NCBI RefSeq assembly: GCF_019351405.1
Contig: NZ_JAHWZX010000002.1
Location: 275,629 to 339,628 of the forward strand
Length of the DNA stretch: 64,000 nucleotides
Reading direction: 5' to 3'
Source of the DNA: Stakelama flava
GTDB taxonomy: Bacteria; Pseudomonadota; Alphaproteobacteria; Sphingomonadales; Sphingomonadaceae
Part shown: positions 19,094 to 27,945 of the stretch, in pieces
How the letters are laid out: each line of letters opens with the position of its first letter
How positions within the stretch are numbered: the stretch's first letter is position 1
Made by a program: the position numbers and the translations under genes
Notes under the pieces: model-generated
Told to the model about the DNA's origin: nothing
What the model saw: only the letters and a program-made list of their open reading frames with translations
The model's database searches: none

Positions 19094-20248
19094 TCATCTT
19101 TGCAATGCGCGGAAATCCTGTATCCAGCCATAGCCATAGGCTGCGCTTCCATCAGGATTGGCATGGACCGATCGCGCTGCGAATACGCTGTTTATAAGCC
19201 AGGGGTCTTTGTCGGGACCAAAATCGGCCGACATTGAGCTGCCCTGCTTGAAGCCATAGGTAGCCACTTCCAGCCGACCGGTATCGCGAAACAGCTTCAT
19301 CTGGTTGACGAGATAGTGACGCCGCGTCTCAAACCACGGGCTGAGCGCCAGAAAATCGTCCCATTCCGATTTACCGAAAGGATTGGCGAGCGCGTCGGCG
19401 ATAACCTGCCAGTTCAGCGTTCCGGAAGGCAGGTGGTACATCCGCGCAAAGGCAGGCGCGACCGGTTTCTTCATCTGCTGCTTCCACCACCATATCAGCG
19501 AAAATTCGGTTGATATGAATTTTTGGTCGGCGCGCATCCGTGGCAGGACATAATCAAGATAGGCCTTTGACTGGGCAATGTCCGAAACGTGCGGGTGAAT
19601 ATCCACGCCGTCGATTTCCGGCGTGTTCTTGACGAACGTCATCCAGCGCTCGGTCGTCGCCGTCTGATCCTTCGGAAACTCAAGTCGGGTAAGCGACCCC
19701 ATATAGAGATGCGTGGCGCACGCCGTGGGACAATGCGCCTTGCGCCATTGGATCACATGGCGCGCCATCGTCTCGTAAAAGGCGTTCAGATCGGCGCCGC
19801 GATCCTCTTTCAGGCTTTCGATGAACGGCTCGTTGCCGATTTCCAGAATATCGACCTTACCGACTACCAGCGGCAGGACTTCATCCAGTCGCGCCAGTTC
19901 GCGCTTCATCTCCTTGCTGCCAGCCTTTGGAAAGGCGCTGCGGTTATAAGGCCATTTAAGGGTGAAGAGCGTGTGATAGCCATGCTTGTGCGCATCGAGA
20001 ATGGTCTGCACCGCGCCGTGACCCGCCGCGCCATCGCGATCGATCTGCGGCATCGGCAGGAAAATCCGCACCCAGTGGGTCTGCGCCTTCTCAAGGTCGC
20101 GATAATCGACATCCTCGAAATGCTCGTTGTAATTCGCGCCCAGGGCTCCGGAAGACGCGACCGCCTGAGGCCCGGCCGCCACCCTTGCCCGCCCCGCTGA
20201 CGGCGCCAGCATGGCAAGCGCCGCCGCTGCGGCTACAAATGCTTTCAT
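19094..20248 (-). CDS. Secreted clan GH-A glycoside hydrolase (family uncertain)
   Basis: 384 residues from the ATG at 20248 (ribosome binding site GAGGGAG). A signal peptide (MKAFVAAAAALAMLAPSAGRAR) directs export. The acid/base Glu is in EIGNEPFIE and the nucleophile Glu in FISTEFSLIWW; VDIHPHVSD supplies a barrel His. This pattern is like GH39/GH5-type retaining enzymes but I cannot name the family. It is not a close relative of the two GH5-like proteins at 9063 and 11533. Convergent with the sugar dehydrogenase gene and divergent from the large TonB receptor, so it belongs to the same locus. Confidence 0.75.
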   Translation of the reverse strand: MKAFVAAAAALAMLAPSAGRARVAAGPQAVASSGALGANYNEHFEDVDYRDLEKAQTHWVRIFLPMPQIDRDGAAGHGAVQTILDAHKHGYHTLFTLKWPYNRSAFPKAGSKEMKRELARLDEVLPLVVGKVDILEIGNEPFIESLKEDRGADLNAFYETMARHVIQWRKAHCPTACATHLYMGSLTRLEFPKDQTATTERWMTFVKNTPEIDGVDIHPHVSDIAQSKAYLDYVLPRMRADQKFISTEFSLIWWWKQQMKKPVAPAFARMYHLPSGTLNWQVIADALANPFGKSEWDDFLALSPWFETRRHYLVNQMKLFRDTGRLEVATYGFKQGSSMSADFGPDKDPWLINSVFAARSVHANPDGSAAYGYGWIQDFRALQR

Positions 20249-20495
20249 GACGTTTCTCCCTCTCTTTTTCTGTATCGGCTCTTTCAATTTATCGCGGGCG
20301 GAAAACCCCGCATGCGCGCAATGCCGAATTCGCTTCGACTCTGCCGCCAATCCGCCCAAAAGCGACATTCCCGGCGACCATCCCGCTTGACCACCCTTAA
20401 AAATCGGATAAATAGTATAACGTCCGTTGCCAAGATAAATCATATAAAAACCAGCGACCGGCAAATCACCATAGGTGTTTTTTGGAGGGGATTTT
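20249..20495. promoter_or_regulatory. Divergent promoter region with two AT-rich boxes (sites B and C)
   Basis: The region between the GH gene and the TonB receptor holds ATAAATAGTATAA (20408-20420) and ATAAATCATATAA (20435-20447), whose start points are 27 bp apart, then TTGGAGGGG before the receptor ATG at 20496. The two boxes are near-identical to site A at 18054, which argues for a common regulator acting on uptake and catabolism. Confidence 0.45.
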
Positions 20496-23312
20496 ATGAA
20501 GTTTCAGACATTTGCGTGCTGTTCGGCGTCGATCGCCGCACTATTGGCGGCGGGGGCCGCAAGTGCGCAAACGGCCAATCAATCCGATTCGCAGGCAAGC
20601 GCGGCAAGCCCCGCTGCGAGCCCGCAGAAGCGCAGTCAATCCGTGACGGACGACGCCTCCGCCGAAGCGGATACGTCCAATGACATCGTCGTTACCGGCA
20701 TCCGCCGCAGTCTGGAAAAAGCGGCCGAAATAAAGCGCGATTCGCCTCAGGTGGTCGATTCGATCGTTGCCGAGGATATCGGCAAATTTCCCGACCCCAC
20801 CACCGCGGGCGCGCTTCAGCGTGTTCCAGGCGTTCAGGTGACGGTGGGATCGAATAACGAGATCAGCGGCGTTCTGGTCCGTGGCCTGTCGGACATTTCC
20901 AGCACGCTGGACGGACGGGAGATATTTTCCACTACGAACCGCGGCTTCGCCTTTCAGGATTTGCCGGCAACGGCGCTGGCGCGTGTCGATGTTGTCAAAA
21001 CGAACACTGCCGACCTGATCGAAGGCGGCATCGCCAGCACCATCAACATGCAGTTGAACAAACCGTTCAACTTTGACAAGCCGACCATCGTTGCCACAGC
21101 GCGCGGCAATTACGAAAACAATGCCGACAAGCTGAATCCCCAGTTCAGCGTCCTTGCCACGAAAACCTGGCACACCGGGATCGGCGATATCGGCGTGCTG
21201 GTGAACGCCAGCTATGCCAAGTTTGATTTCGACCGGCCCATCACGTTCAACGGGCTGCGCCGCACGCTTTCGGGTTCGCTCTACAATATCGACGGGGTAG
21301 TCACACCGCTCAATTACGGTGCGGTCAACACCTATGGCAAATATGACCGGCCGGAAGTCAACGCCTCCATCCAGTGGCAGGCGACGCCTGAATTACAGGT
21401 CTATGCCGACGGACTTTTCACCGGATATGAAGGCGACACGCAGGCATCCTATCAGGCGATCCCCTTCTTCGCAGTCGGCGGTTCGACGATTTCGAACCTC
21501 GTCGTCGACAGCGATCACTGCATCGACGCGCGCGTGGCCAACGCAAACCAGGCAAACCCGAACGCGCAGCAACTCGCCGCCGGCGCCTACACCACCCAGA
21601 ATCTGTGCAGCCTGAAATCAGCGACATTCACCAATGTCCCGCTCAACAGTTCAATGCAGTCGTTTCGCGACCGTAACTACAACTATATGGGCGCGCTGGG
21701 ATTAAAATATGACGGCGACAAATCGCAGATCAAGCTGGATGTCGCCTATCAGAAATCGACTGCGCGGCACGAAGCGTTCATCGTCGATGTCGGCAAGCTG
21801 ATTACCGTTGATTACGCCCCGGACGTCGATGGCGGCGGGACGGCGACGGTAGCCGACAATGCAGGAAACGACACCAGCGGATGGTCTTTCTGGCATGGAC
21901 TGAACCAGACCTTTTCGAAATCCAACGGCGATCTGTTCCAGTCGAGAGTCGACGTCACCTATGATCTCGACGGAGCACTCGGTTTCCTGGAAAATGTGCA
22001 ATACGGGGCCCGCTTTGCCGACCGCTCGGCGCTGTATCAGGAAGCGGTGCTCAACACCGGTGCGCCGGGTGGCGACCTGGTGACTCCGGTTGAAGGCAAT
22101 GTCCCCGACGATTTCTTCGTCACCATCCCCGGTGTCGATCGCATGAACAATGGCGCGTCAGCCGTCGGTCCCGACCCCGACTATCTGCGCAGCGAAGAAG
22201 GCCGCGACCTGCTTCGCGCGCTCTACGGCGCGCCGTTGGGCGATCCGGACTATCAACCGCAACGCCGGTTCAAGGCGAGCGAGAAAACCTACGCCGCCTA
22301 CCTTCAGACCGCCTATAAATTCGACCTTGGCGATACGATCTCAGCCGATGGCCTGATCGGCATGCGACTGGCCAAGACCGACCGTTCGATCGCCGGTGCA
22401 GGCATTGTCGATGATGAAGTGGTCCCCGTCGCTGTCGACACCAATGACACGAAATGGCTCCCGAATGCCAGTGTTCGTGTTCAGTTCGGCGGCGGGCTGC
22501 AGGCGCGCGCGACCTATGCCCGCACGATGCGGCGACCGGGCTTCAGCGAGCTGAATCCGGGGCTGAGCTATGTCGTTTCGACCAATCCGGCCGTCATCAA
22601 CTCCGGCTCTGCCGGGAATCCGTACCTCAAGCCCCAGGTTTCGGACAGCTACGACACCACGCTGGAATATTATTTCCGCCATGGCTTCGTTGCCGCGGCG
22701 CTGTTCTATCGCACGATTCAGGACCGCGTCGTGAATCAGGCACAGACCGAAGAAATTTCCGGGCAGGTCTATAATATCAGCCGACCACGCAATGTCGGCA
22801 AGGTGTCGTTGAAGGGCGTGGAAATCAGCGGACAGACCTTCTTCGATTTCCTTCCCGGTGCGCTTTCCGGGCTGGGGGCCTTCGGGAACTTCACCTATAT
22901 CGATTCCGAAATCGGCGGTGACGATACGCTGGCCGGTTACCCGGTGCTGGGCGTTTCGAAGTATAATTTCAACGCTGGCCTGCTGTTCGAAAAATACGGA
23001 ATTTCGGGCCGTGTCGTTTACACATACCGGTCCAAATATTACGAATCCGATGCTACTGGCACGATTACCTTGCGTGAATTGACCGACAGCACGGCCGATG
23101 ATGAGCAGGCCACGGTGCTTGACTATGTCCGCGCGGGCGGCCGCCTTGATTTCAGCCTCGGCTATGACATCAACGATGCGATCCGCGTCGATATCGGCGG
23201 CACCAACATATTGCACAACAAATATAAGAGCTATTACAACGAAACATGGATGCCGGTCGATTACCGCGACGATGGAACGACGTATTCCATCGGTATCCGC
23301 ATGAAGATTTGA
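20496..23312 (+). CDS. Large TonB-dependent receptor for glycan uptake
   Basis: 938 residues from the ATG at 20496 (TTGGAGGGG upstream). Signal peptide ends near ASAQ. The N-terminal linker holds DIVVTGIRRSLEKA with the TonB box, then the plug signature DSIVAEDIGKFPD...ALQRVPGVQV and VDVVKTNTADLIEGGI. The long barrel ends with GIRMKI. This type (CirA-like, about 900-1,000 residues) is the standard outer-membrane glycan porter of sphingomonads, Caulobacter and Xanthomonas, used instead of SusCD. It is followed by a 32-bp perfect palindrome and a GH43 gene, and shares regulatory boxes with the sugar dehydrogenase. Likely imports oligosaccharides released outside the cell. Confidence 0.92.
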   Translation: MKFQTFACCSASIAALLAAGAASAQTANQSDSQASAASPAASPQKRSQSVTDDASAEADTSNDIVVTGIRRSLEKAAEIKRDSPQVVDSIVAEDIGKFPDPTTAGALQRVPGVQVTVGSNNEISGVLVRGLSDISSTLDGREIFSTTNRGFAFQDLPATALARVDVVKTNTADLIEGGIASTINMQLNKPFNFDKPTIVATARGNYENNADKLNPQFSVLATKTWHTGIGDIGVLVNASYAKFDFDRPITFNGLRRTLSGSLYNIDGVVTPLNYGAVNTYGKYDRPEVNASIQWQATPELQVYADGLFTGYEGDTQASYQAIPFFAVGGSTISNLVVDSDHCIDARVANANQANPNAQQLAAGAYTTQNLCSLKSATFTNVPLNSSMQSFRDRNYNYMGALGLKYDGDKSQIKLDVAYQKSTARHEAFIVDVGKLITVDYAPDVDGGGTATVADNAGNDTSGWSFWHGLNQTFSKSNGDLFQSRVDVTYDLDGALGFLENVQYGARFADRSALYQEAVLNTGAPGGDLVTPVEGNVPDDFFVTIPGVDRMNNGASAVGPDPDYLRSEEGRDLLRALYGAPLGDPDYQPQRRFKASEKTYAAYLQTAYKFDLGDTISADGLIGMRLAKTDRSIAGAGIVDDEVVPVAVDTNDTKWLPNASVRVQFGGGLQARATYARTMRRPGFSELNPGLSYVVSTNPAVINSGSAGNPYLKPQVSDSYDTTLEYYFRHGFVAAALFYRTIQDRVVNQAQTEEISGQVYNISRPRNVGKVSLKGVEISGQTFFDFLPGALSGLGAFGNFTYIDSEIGGDDTLAGYPVLGVSKYNFNAGLLFEKYGISGRVVYTYRSKYYESDATGTITLRELTDSTADDEQATVLDYVRAGGRLDFSLGYDINDAIRVDIGGTNILHNKYKSYYNETWMPVDYRDDGTTYSIGIRMKI

Positions 23313-23318
23313 CGCGAT

Positions 23319-23350
23319 GCGACAGGGGCTATCATGATAGCCCCTGTCGC
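23319..23350. terminator. Perfect 32-bp palindrome / hairpin after TonB receptor
   Basis: GCGACAGGGGCTATC followed by AT and its exact reverse complement, 6 bp after the receptor stop. This gives a 15-bp stem with a self-complementary centre. There is no T-run, so it may act as a 3'-end stabiliser or processing site that separates expression of the receptor from the downstream GH43 gene, rather than a classic terminator. Confidence 0.65.
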
Positions 23351-23406
23351 GGGTCCGTCTACGGCCTGCCAGAACCGTCCCCCCTCCTTCTTCGCCGGGA
23401 TCGTCC

Positions 23407-24507
23407 ATGCCTTTATCTTTCACCAGCCTTCGCCCTGCCAGCGCTGGATTCCTCCCGCTCATCGCCGCCGCAATATTCGCATCGCCAGTCGCGCTTGCAC
23501 AGGACAAGCTGTCCGGCAGTGCGACCGACAAGGCACCGGTTGCTTCGCCGCACAATCCGCTGTTCGTGGGCGCCGATCCCGATCTGGTCAGCGCGTGCGG
23601 GCGCTGGTGGCTGTATTCGACCCACGCCATCGATCCAAAGACCGGGTGGGCCGCCGACCGGTTGTACGCATGGTCATCACCTGATCTGAGACACTGGAAG
23701 CGGGGATCGCGCATCCTCGATATGAAGGATATCGGCTGGATCAAGGACGATGGTGCCAAATTCCACGCGCTCTGGGCGCCCAGCCTGGCGGAGGCGAACG
23801 GACGCTATTATTTCTATTATTCGGTGGGTCCGCAAAATCCGACCCCCAGCCGGATCGGCGTCGCCGTGGCGGACAGCCCCGCCGGTCCGTTTCGCGACAG
23901 CGGAAAGCCGCTGCTCACCGGCGGTAACGGGTTTGAAGCGATCGATCCGATGGTGTTCATCGATCCAGCGAGCCACATTCCTTATCTCTATGCCGGCGGC
24001 AGCGCCGGCGCGAAGCTGCGCATATTCGAACTGAAACCGGACATGACCGAGATTGCGCGCGAAATCCCGGTCGAAACCCCGCCGCAATTTACCGAAGGCG
24101 CGTTCATGCACGTTCGCGACGGCGTCTATTATCTTTCCTACAGTCACGGGCACTGGAACGGGCCAGACTATTCAGTGCACTACGCCACCGCACCCGGACC
24201 AACCGGGCCATGGACCTATCGCGGCGCGATCCTGACCGCGGATGCGACCCATCAGGGGCCAGGCCATCACTCCTTCGTCCGCGATCCGAGCACCGGCCGC
24301 TGGTTCATCGCATATCACCGCTGGGAGCGCGGCCCCGGTCCCGGACCATATGTCGGCGCGCGTAAAGTGGCGATCGAAGCGATCCACTATCTGGACGACG
24401 GCCGCATCGCACCGATTCAAATGTCTGACGGCCCGCCCCCGCGCGCGCCACTTAAAGCCGCGTCCTGCACTTCAACGGCCGCTGCCTCCGACAGTCGAGG
24501 CAAGTAG
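23407..24507 (+). CDS. Exported glycoside hydrolase family 43 enzyme
   Basis: 366 residues with a signal peptide (PLIAAAIFASPVALAQ). GH43 enzymes are five-bladed propellers that release arabinofuranose, xylose or galactose with inversion. The three catalytic carboxylates are visible: Asp in VGADPDLVS, Asp in EAIDPMVFID and Glu in FTEGAFMHVRDG. LWAPSLAEANGRYYFYYS is the family blade motif and GPGHHSFV the substrate-site His segment. Placed after the glycan TonB receptor and its hairpin. Together with the arabinose-type dehydrogenase, alpha-L-arabinofuranosidase activity is a reasonable inference but beta-xylosidase or exo-galactanase cannot be excluded. Confidence 0.88.
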   Translation: MPLSFTSLRPASAGFLPLIAAAIFASPVALAQDKLSGSATDKAPVASPHNPLFVGADPDLVSACGRWWLYSTHAIDPKTGWAADRLYAWSSPDLRHWKRGSRILDMKDIGWIKDDGAKFHALWAPSLAEANGRYYFYYSVGPQNPTPSRIGVAVADSPAGPFRDSGKPLLTGGNGFEAIDPMVFIDPASHIPYLYAGGSAGAKLRIFELKPDMTEIAREIPVETPPQFTEGAFMHVRDGVYYLSYSHGHWNGPDYSVHYATAPGPTGPWTYRGAILTADATHQGPGHHSFVRDPSTGRWFIAYHRWERGPGPGPYVGARKVAIEAIHYLDDGRIAPIQMSDGPPPRAPLKAASCTSTAAASDSRGK

Positions 24508-24554
24508 CTGCCTTGATTTGCCCGTTGGTATAACTCGCGCTTACCGCGATCGGC

Positions 24555-25220
24555 TCAAGGCATTCGAATGAAAGCGGGGACGGCATAGTGGCGAAGTTTC
24601 TCCAGCTTCAGCCCCCTTGCCGCCACCAATTCGTCTGCAGCCCGGGTTGCGCCAGCGACAAGCGCGTAATCGTCGATCAGGATCAGCCCGCCGGGCACCA
24701 TGCGCGGCACAAGCTGCTCGATCGCGAAGGCGGTGGGTTCGTACACGTCCATATCGAGGTGGAGCAGCGCAACGCGCAATTCGGGGCGGCGCGCCAGAAG
24801 GTCGGGAAGCGTTTCGAACACATTGCCCTGATGCAGCGCGACATTACCGATCGACTTTTCGGCGAAGAGTTGATCCAGCAGGTCGCATGAAATCCCTTCG
24901 CCGCGCTCCGCTTCGAACCGCTCGATAAAGGCGCGGTCGCCCGCATCCTCCACACCGCCACGCGGAAAGCTGCCAAAGGCATCAAATCCGTGAATCTCGC
25001 GACTCGTTTGCTGTTCGAGCAACGCCCGGAACATGGCGAAGCGCATGAGCGATGCGCCCTTGTAAACGCCCAGTTCCACCAATGCGCCGGGCAAATCCGC
25101 AATCTGTCGATAGAGGTCGAGATGCGCGAGCAGCTTGCCCATGCGGCCTATGCTTCCGCGTAAATAGAAACTGTTCTCTGCTTCGGCGGCGGCATCGGCG
25201 GGCAAGGGGATATAGGACAT
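24555..25220 (-). CDS. TylF/MycF-type O-methyltransferase
   Basis: 221 residues from the ATG at 25220; longer readings are rejected because the family begins near this point. SAM-dependent methyltransferase related to macrocin O-methyltransferase. Motif I is LVELGVYKGASLMRFA; EIHGFDAFGSFP, LHLDMDVYEPT and GGLILIDDYA are the strand and metal-binding Asp motifs typical of TylF. Such enzymes methylate sugar or small-molecule hydroxyls. Convergent with the GH43 gene and downstream of pccA on the same strand with a 331-bp gap, so probably independently transcribed. Substrate unknown. Confidence 0.85.
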   Translation of the reverse strand: MSYIPLPADAAAEAENSFYLRGSIGRMGKLLAHLDLYRQIADLPGALVELGVYKGASLMRFAMFRALLEQQTSREIHGFDAFGSFPRGGVEDAGDRAFIERFEAERGEGISCDLLDQLFAEKSIGNVALHQGNVFETLPDLLARRPELRVALLHLDMDVYEPTAFAIEQLVPRMVPGGLILIDDYALVAGATRAADELVAARGLKLEKLRHYAVPAFIRMP

Positions 25221-25551
25221 GCGGTGTCTTTCGCGGGTGCATGAAACACAGGACACGGCACGCTTTGCGCAGCGTCGCTGTTTGCATTGTAGGGTGAAGC
25301 CTCGATCCGGCATCGCCGCAGGCGGGAAAAAATTTCCTGGGAACCTGTGCGCGGATGGGCGGATCGCATTGCGATAGCCAGATTTTCTGAATGTTTGGCG
25401 TTGCCGATGCCAGCTTCGATCTGGCCGGCATCCTTTTCAGGCTGCTATTATGAGAATGTTGATCGTGCGCTTGCATAGGCGATGGCGGTGAGGCGGACTT
25501 GGGCGGCGGCTTCGGCGAGACCTCAGCGCGAAGGTTCGGGCCGGTCCCGCC
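25221..25551. other. Non-coding gap between pccA and the methyltransferase
   Basis: 331 bp with no gene I can support. A short minus-strand reading (25448-25520) ending AAQVRLTAIAYASA looks faintly like a transposase tail but has no start and is too short to call. The promoter of the methyltransferase gene is presumably here. Confidence 0.4.
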
Positions 25552-27579
25552 CTACCCTTCAAATTCCATGATTACAGCATCGACGGCCAGGCTGTCGCCC
25601 GGCCTTGCGTTGAGCGATTTGACCACGGCCGACTTTTCGGCGCGCAGGATGTTTTCCATCTTCATCGCCTCGACCACCGCGAGCGGCTGGCCCGCCTCGA
25701 CCTTTTCGCCTTCCTCCACCTCGATCCGGGTAACGAGGCCCGGCATCGGGCACAGCAACAGCTTGGAAAGATCGGGCGGCTGTTTTTCGATCATATGTCC
25801 GGCAAGTTCGGCGATGCGCGGCGACAGCACGCGTATGGCGTGGCTGCTTCCACGCGTTGTGAAGCGCCAGTCGGTACGGCGACGCTCGACGCGCACGGCG
25901 AGCACGTCCTCGCCGAACCGCGCCTCGACCAGCTTGCGGCCGGGCAGCCAGTCGACGGCAATATCCAACGGCGTACCGCCCACCTCGACCGCGCCATCCT
26001 TTACCGTCACGCGGTGATCGTCGCCGTCGATCCGCACGACCCATTCGCGCCGCGCGAGCGTTTCGTCGGGACGCGGTGACAATTGCCCGTCGATCAGGCC
26101 GTTTCGCGCCGTTTCGATACTGGCGAGCAGCCCGGCGAGCGCCGCCAGCCGTTCGGTAAGCTCGGCATCGGCCGGAGCACCGTGAAACCCTTCCGGATAT
26201 TCCTCAGCGATGAAACCGGTCGACAGCCGCCCTTCGCGGAACCGCTCATGCTGCATGATCGCGGAGAGGAAATCGACATTGTTGCCCAGCCCTTCCAACT
26301 CGAACCGGTCGAGCGCGACGATCTGCGCATCGATCGCTTCTTCCCGCGTCGGCGCCCATGTCACCAGCTTGGCGATCATCGGGTCATAGAACATGCTGAC
26401 CTCACCGCCCTCGGCCACGCCGTCATCGACGCGGATATAGGCGCTGTCGGCATTCTCCACCGGCTGCTGATGCGCAGCCGCATCCGGCGTGCGATAGCGA
26501 ACCAGCCGCCCGGTCGAGGGCAGGAAGTTGCGATACGGGTCCTCGGCATAGACGCGGTTTTCGATCGCCCAGCCGTTGATCTGGATATCGTCCTGCGTGA
26601 ACGGCAGCTTTTCGCCATAAGCGACGCGGATCATCTGTTCGACCAGATCGATGCCGGTAATCGCCTCCGTCACCGGATGTTCGACCTGAAGCCGGGTGTT
26701 CATTTCAAGGAAATAGAAGCTCTCGCCGGTTTTGTCCGCGCCCGACACAATCAGTTCGACCGTACCCGCACTGTGATAGCCGACCGCCTGTGCCAGCGCG
26801 ACCGCCTGTTCGCCCATCTTTTTGCGCATCGCTTCGTCGACGAAGGGGGATGGCGCTTCCTCGACGACCTTCTGGTGGCGGCGCTGAATCGAGCATTCGC
26901 GTTCGTTGATATACAGCGCGTTGCCATGCTTGTCGGCAAGCACCTGAATCTCGATATGGCGCGGGCTTTCGATGAACTTCTCGATGAACACGCGGTCGTC
27001 GCCGAAGCTGGCCAGCCCTTCGCGCTTGGTCGCTTCAAAGCCCTCGCGGACATCCTTTTCGGACCAGGCGAGGCGCATCCCCTTGCCGCCGCCGCCTGCG
27101 CTGGCCTTCATCATCACCGGATAGCCGATGTCGTTCGAAATCTCGACGGCATGGTCGGTATCGCGGATTTCGCCGACGAAACCGGGCACAACATTCACCC
27201 CAGCCTCTCGCGCCAGCTTCTTCGATTCGATCTTATCGCCCATCGCCGCGATGGCATTGGGGGGCGGGCCGATAAAGGTGACGCCAGCGTCCGCGCAGGC
27301 TTTGGCAAAGCTTTCGCGCTCCGAAAGGAAACCGTACCCCGGATGGATCGCATCGGCGCCGGTCGCCTTCGCCGCGTCGAGGATCAGCTCGGCCTTCAGA
27401 TAGCTTTCCGAGGCCTGCGCCGGCCCAAGCCGAACCGCCTCATCCGCCATCAACACATGAGGGCTGCGCGCATCGGCATCCGAATAAACCGCAACGGTGG
27501 CGATCCCCATCTTCTTCGCCGTGCGCATGACCCGGCAGGCAATCTCTCCACGATTGGCGATTAGTATCTTTTTGAACAT
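25552..27579 (-). CDS. pccA: Propionyl/acetyl-CoA carboxylase, biotin carboxylase-BCCP subunit
   Basis: 675 residues from the ATG at 27579 (MFKKILIANRGEIACRV), which overlaps the stop of the preceding small gene as TGATG. Carries biotin carboxylase (residues about 1-450: ATP-grasp loop SAGGGGKGMRL, EMNTRLQVEHPVTE) and a C-terminal biotinyl domain with the target Lys in VVEAMKMEN (K640). With PccB it converts propionyl-CoA to (S)-methylmalonyl-CoA. It lies in the propionate cluster with biotin synthase, methylmalonyl-CoA epimerase and mutase; pccB is about 5 kb upstream on the same strand. Confidence 0.95.
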   Translation of the reverse strand: MFKKILIANRGEIACRVMRTAKKMGIATVAVYSDADARSPHVLMADEAVRLGPAQASESYLKAELILDAAKATGADAIHPGYGFLSERESFAKACADAGVTFIGPPPNAIAAMGDKIESKKLAREAGVNVVPGFVGEIRDTDHAVEISNDIGYPVMMKASAGGGGKGMRLAWSEKDVREGFEATKREGLASFGDDRVFIEKFIESPRHIEIQVLADKHGNALYINERECSIQRRHQKVVEEAPSPFVDEAMRKKMGEQAVALAQAVGYHSAGTVELIVSGADKTGESFYFLEMNTRLQVEHPVTEAITGIDLVEQMIRVAYGEKLPFTQDDIQINGWAIENRVYAEDPYRNFLPSTGRLVRYRTPDAAAHQQPVENADSAYIRVDDGVAEGGEVSMFYDPMIAKLVTWAPTREEAIDAQIVALDRFELEGLGNNVDFLSAIMQHERFREGRLSTGFIAEEYPEGFHGAPADAELTERLAALAGLLASIETARNGLIDGQLSPRPDETLARREWVVRIDGDDHRVTVKDGAVEVGGTPLDIAVDWLPGRKLVEARFGEDVLAVRVERRRTDWRFTTRGSSHAIRVLSPRIAELAGHMIEKQPPDLSKLLLCPMPGLVTRIEVEEGEKVEAGQPLAVVEAMKMENILRAEKSAVVKSLNARPGDSLAVDAVIMEFEG

Positions 27580-27821
27580 CAATGTTTTTCCCATCGACGA
27601 AATGTAAACCAAGCGACAGGAGCCCAAACGACGAGTGTGGGCAACAGCGCCTTTAAAAAGAATGTTCTTGGAACGACTTCCGAACAGGGCTCAGGAACCT
27701 CTGGGCTCGAGCATGGAAAACTCAACAAGTTCACCGACACCCACGCCAACATAAGCCAAGCGATGCAGACTATTGTGAACAGAGCAAAAGCAATGACTGC
27801 AAATATGCGGCCATTGCTCAT
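27579..27821 (-). CDS. Small two-helix membrane protein, coupled to pccA
   Basis: 80 residues with two hydrophobic segments (IFAVIAFALFTIVCIAWLML and LKALLPTLVVWAPVAWFTF) flanking a loop with two Cys (PCSSPEVPEPCSE), ending in basic residues. I do not recognise a family. Its stop and the pccA start share an A (TGATG), a layout that normally means translational coupling, which supports it as a real gene. Codon use is less GC-rich than in pccA. No functional claim is made. Confidence 0.6.
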   Translation of the reverse strand: MSNGRIFAVIAFALFTIVCIAWLMLAWVSVNLLSFPCSSPEVPEPCSEVVPRTFFLKALLPTLVVWAPVAWFTFRRWEKH

Positions 27822-27843
27822 TTGACTATCACTCTTTTAATCT

Positions 27844-27930
27844 CGTCACGCCGGACTTGATCCGGCATCCAGCTTCCTTTCGCATACTGAAGAGAAGAAG
27901 AAGCTGGACCCTGGCTCAAGGCAGGGATGT
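27844..27930. repeat. Palindromic repeat element (R1)
   Basis: Between the bioB stop and the small membrane gene. Contains CCGGA-N5-TCCGG (27851-27865) and long-range arms TCCAGCTTC (27868-27876) and GAAGCTGGA (27900-27908). The left part CGTCACGCCGGACTTGATCC is the style of dispersed repeats common in alphaproteobacteria. Confidence 0.65.
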
Positions 27931-27945
27931 CGGAGGGAGAGGAAG

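Noticed and set aside
25448..25520. Minus-strand reading ending AAQVRLTAIAYASA, like a transposase C-terminus
   Set aside because: Only about 24 codons after a stop, no start or IS ends; too short to support.
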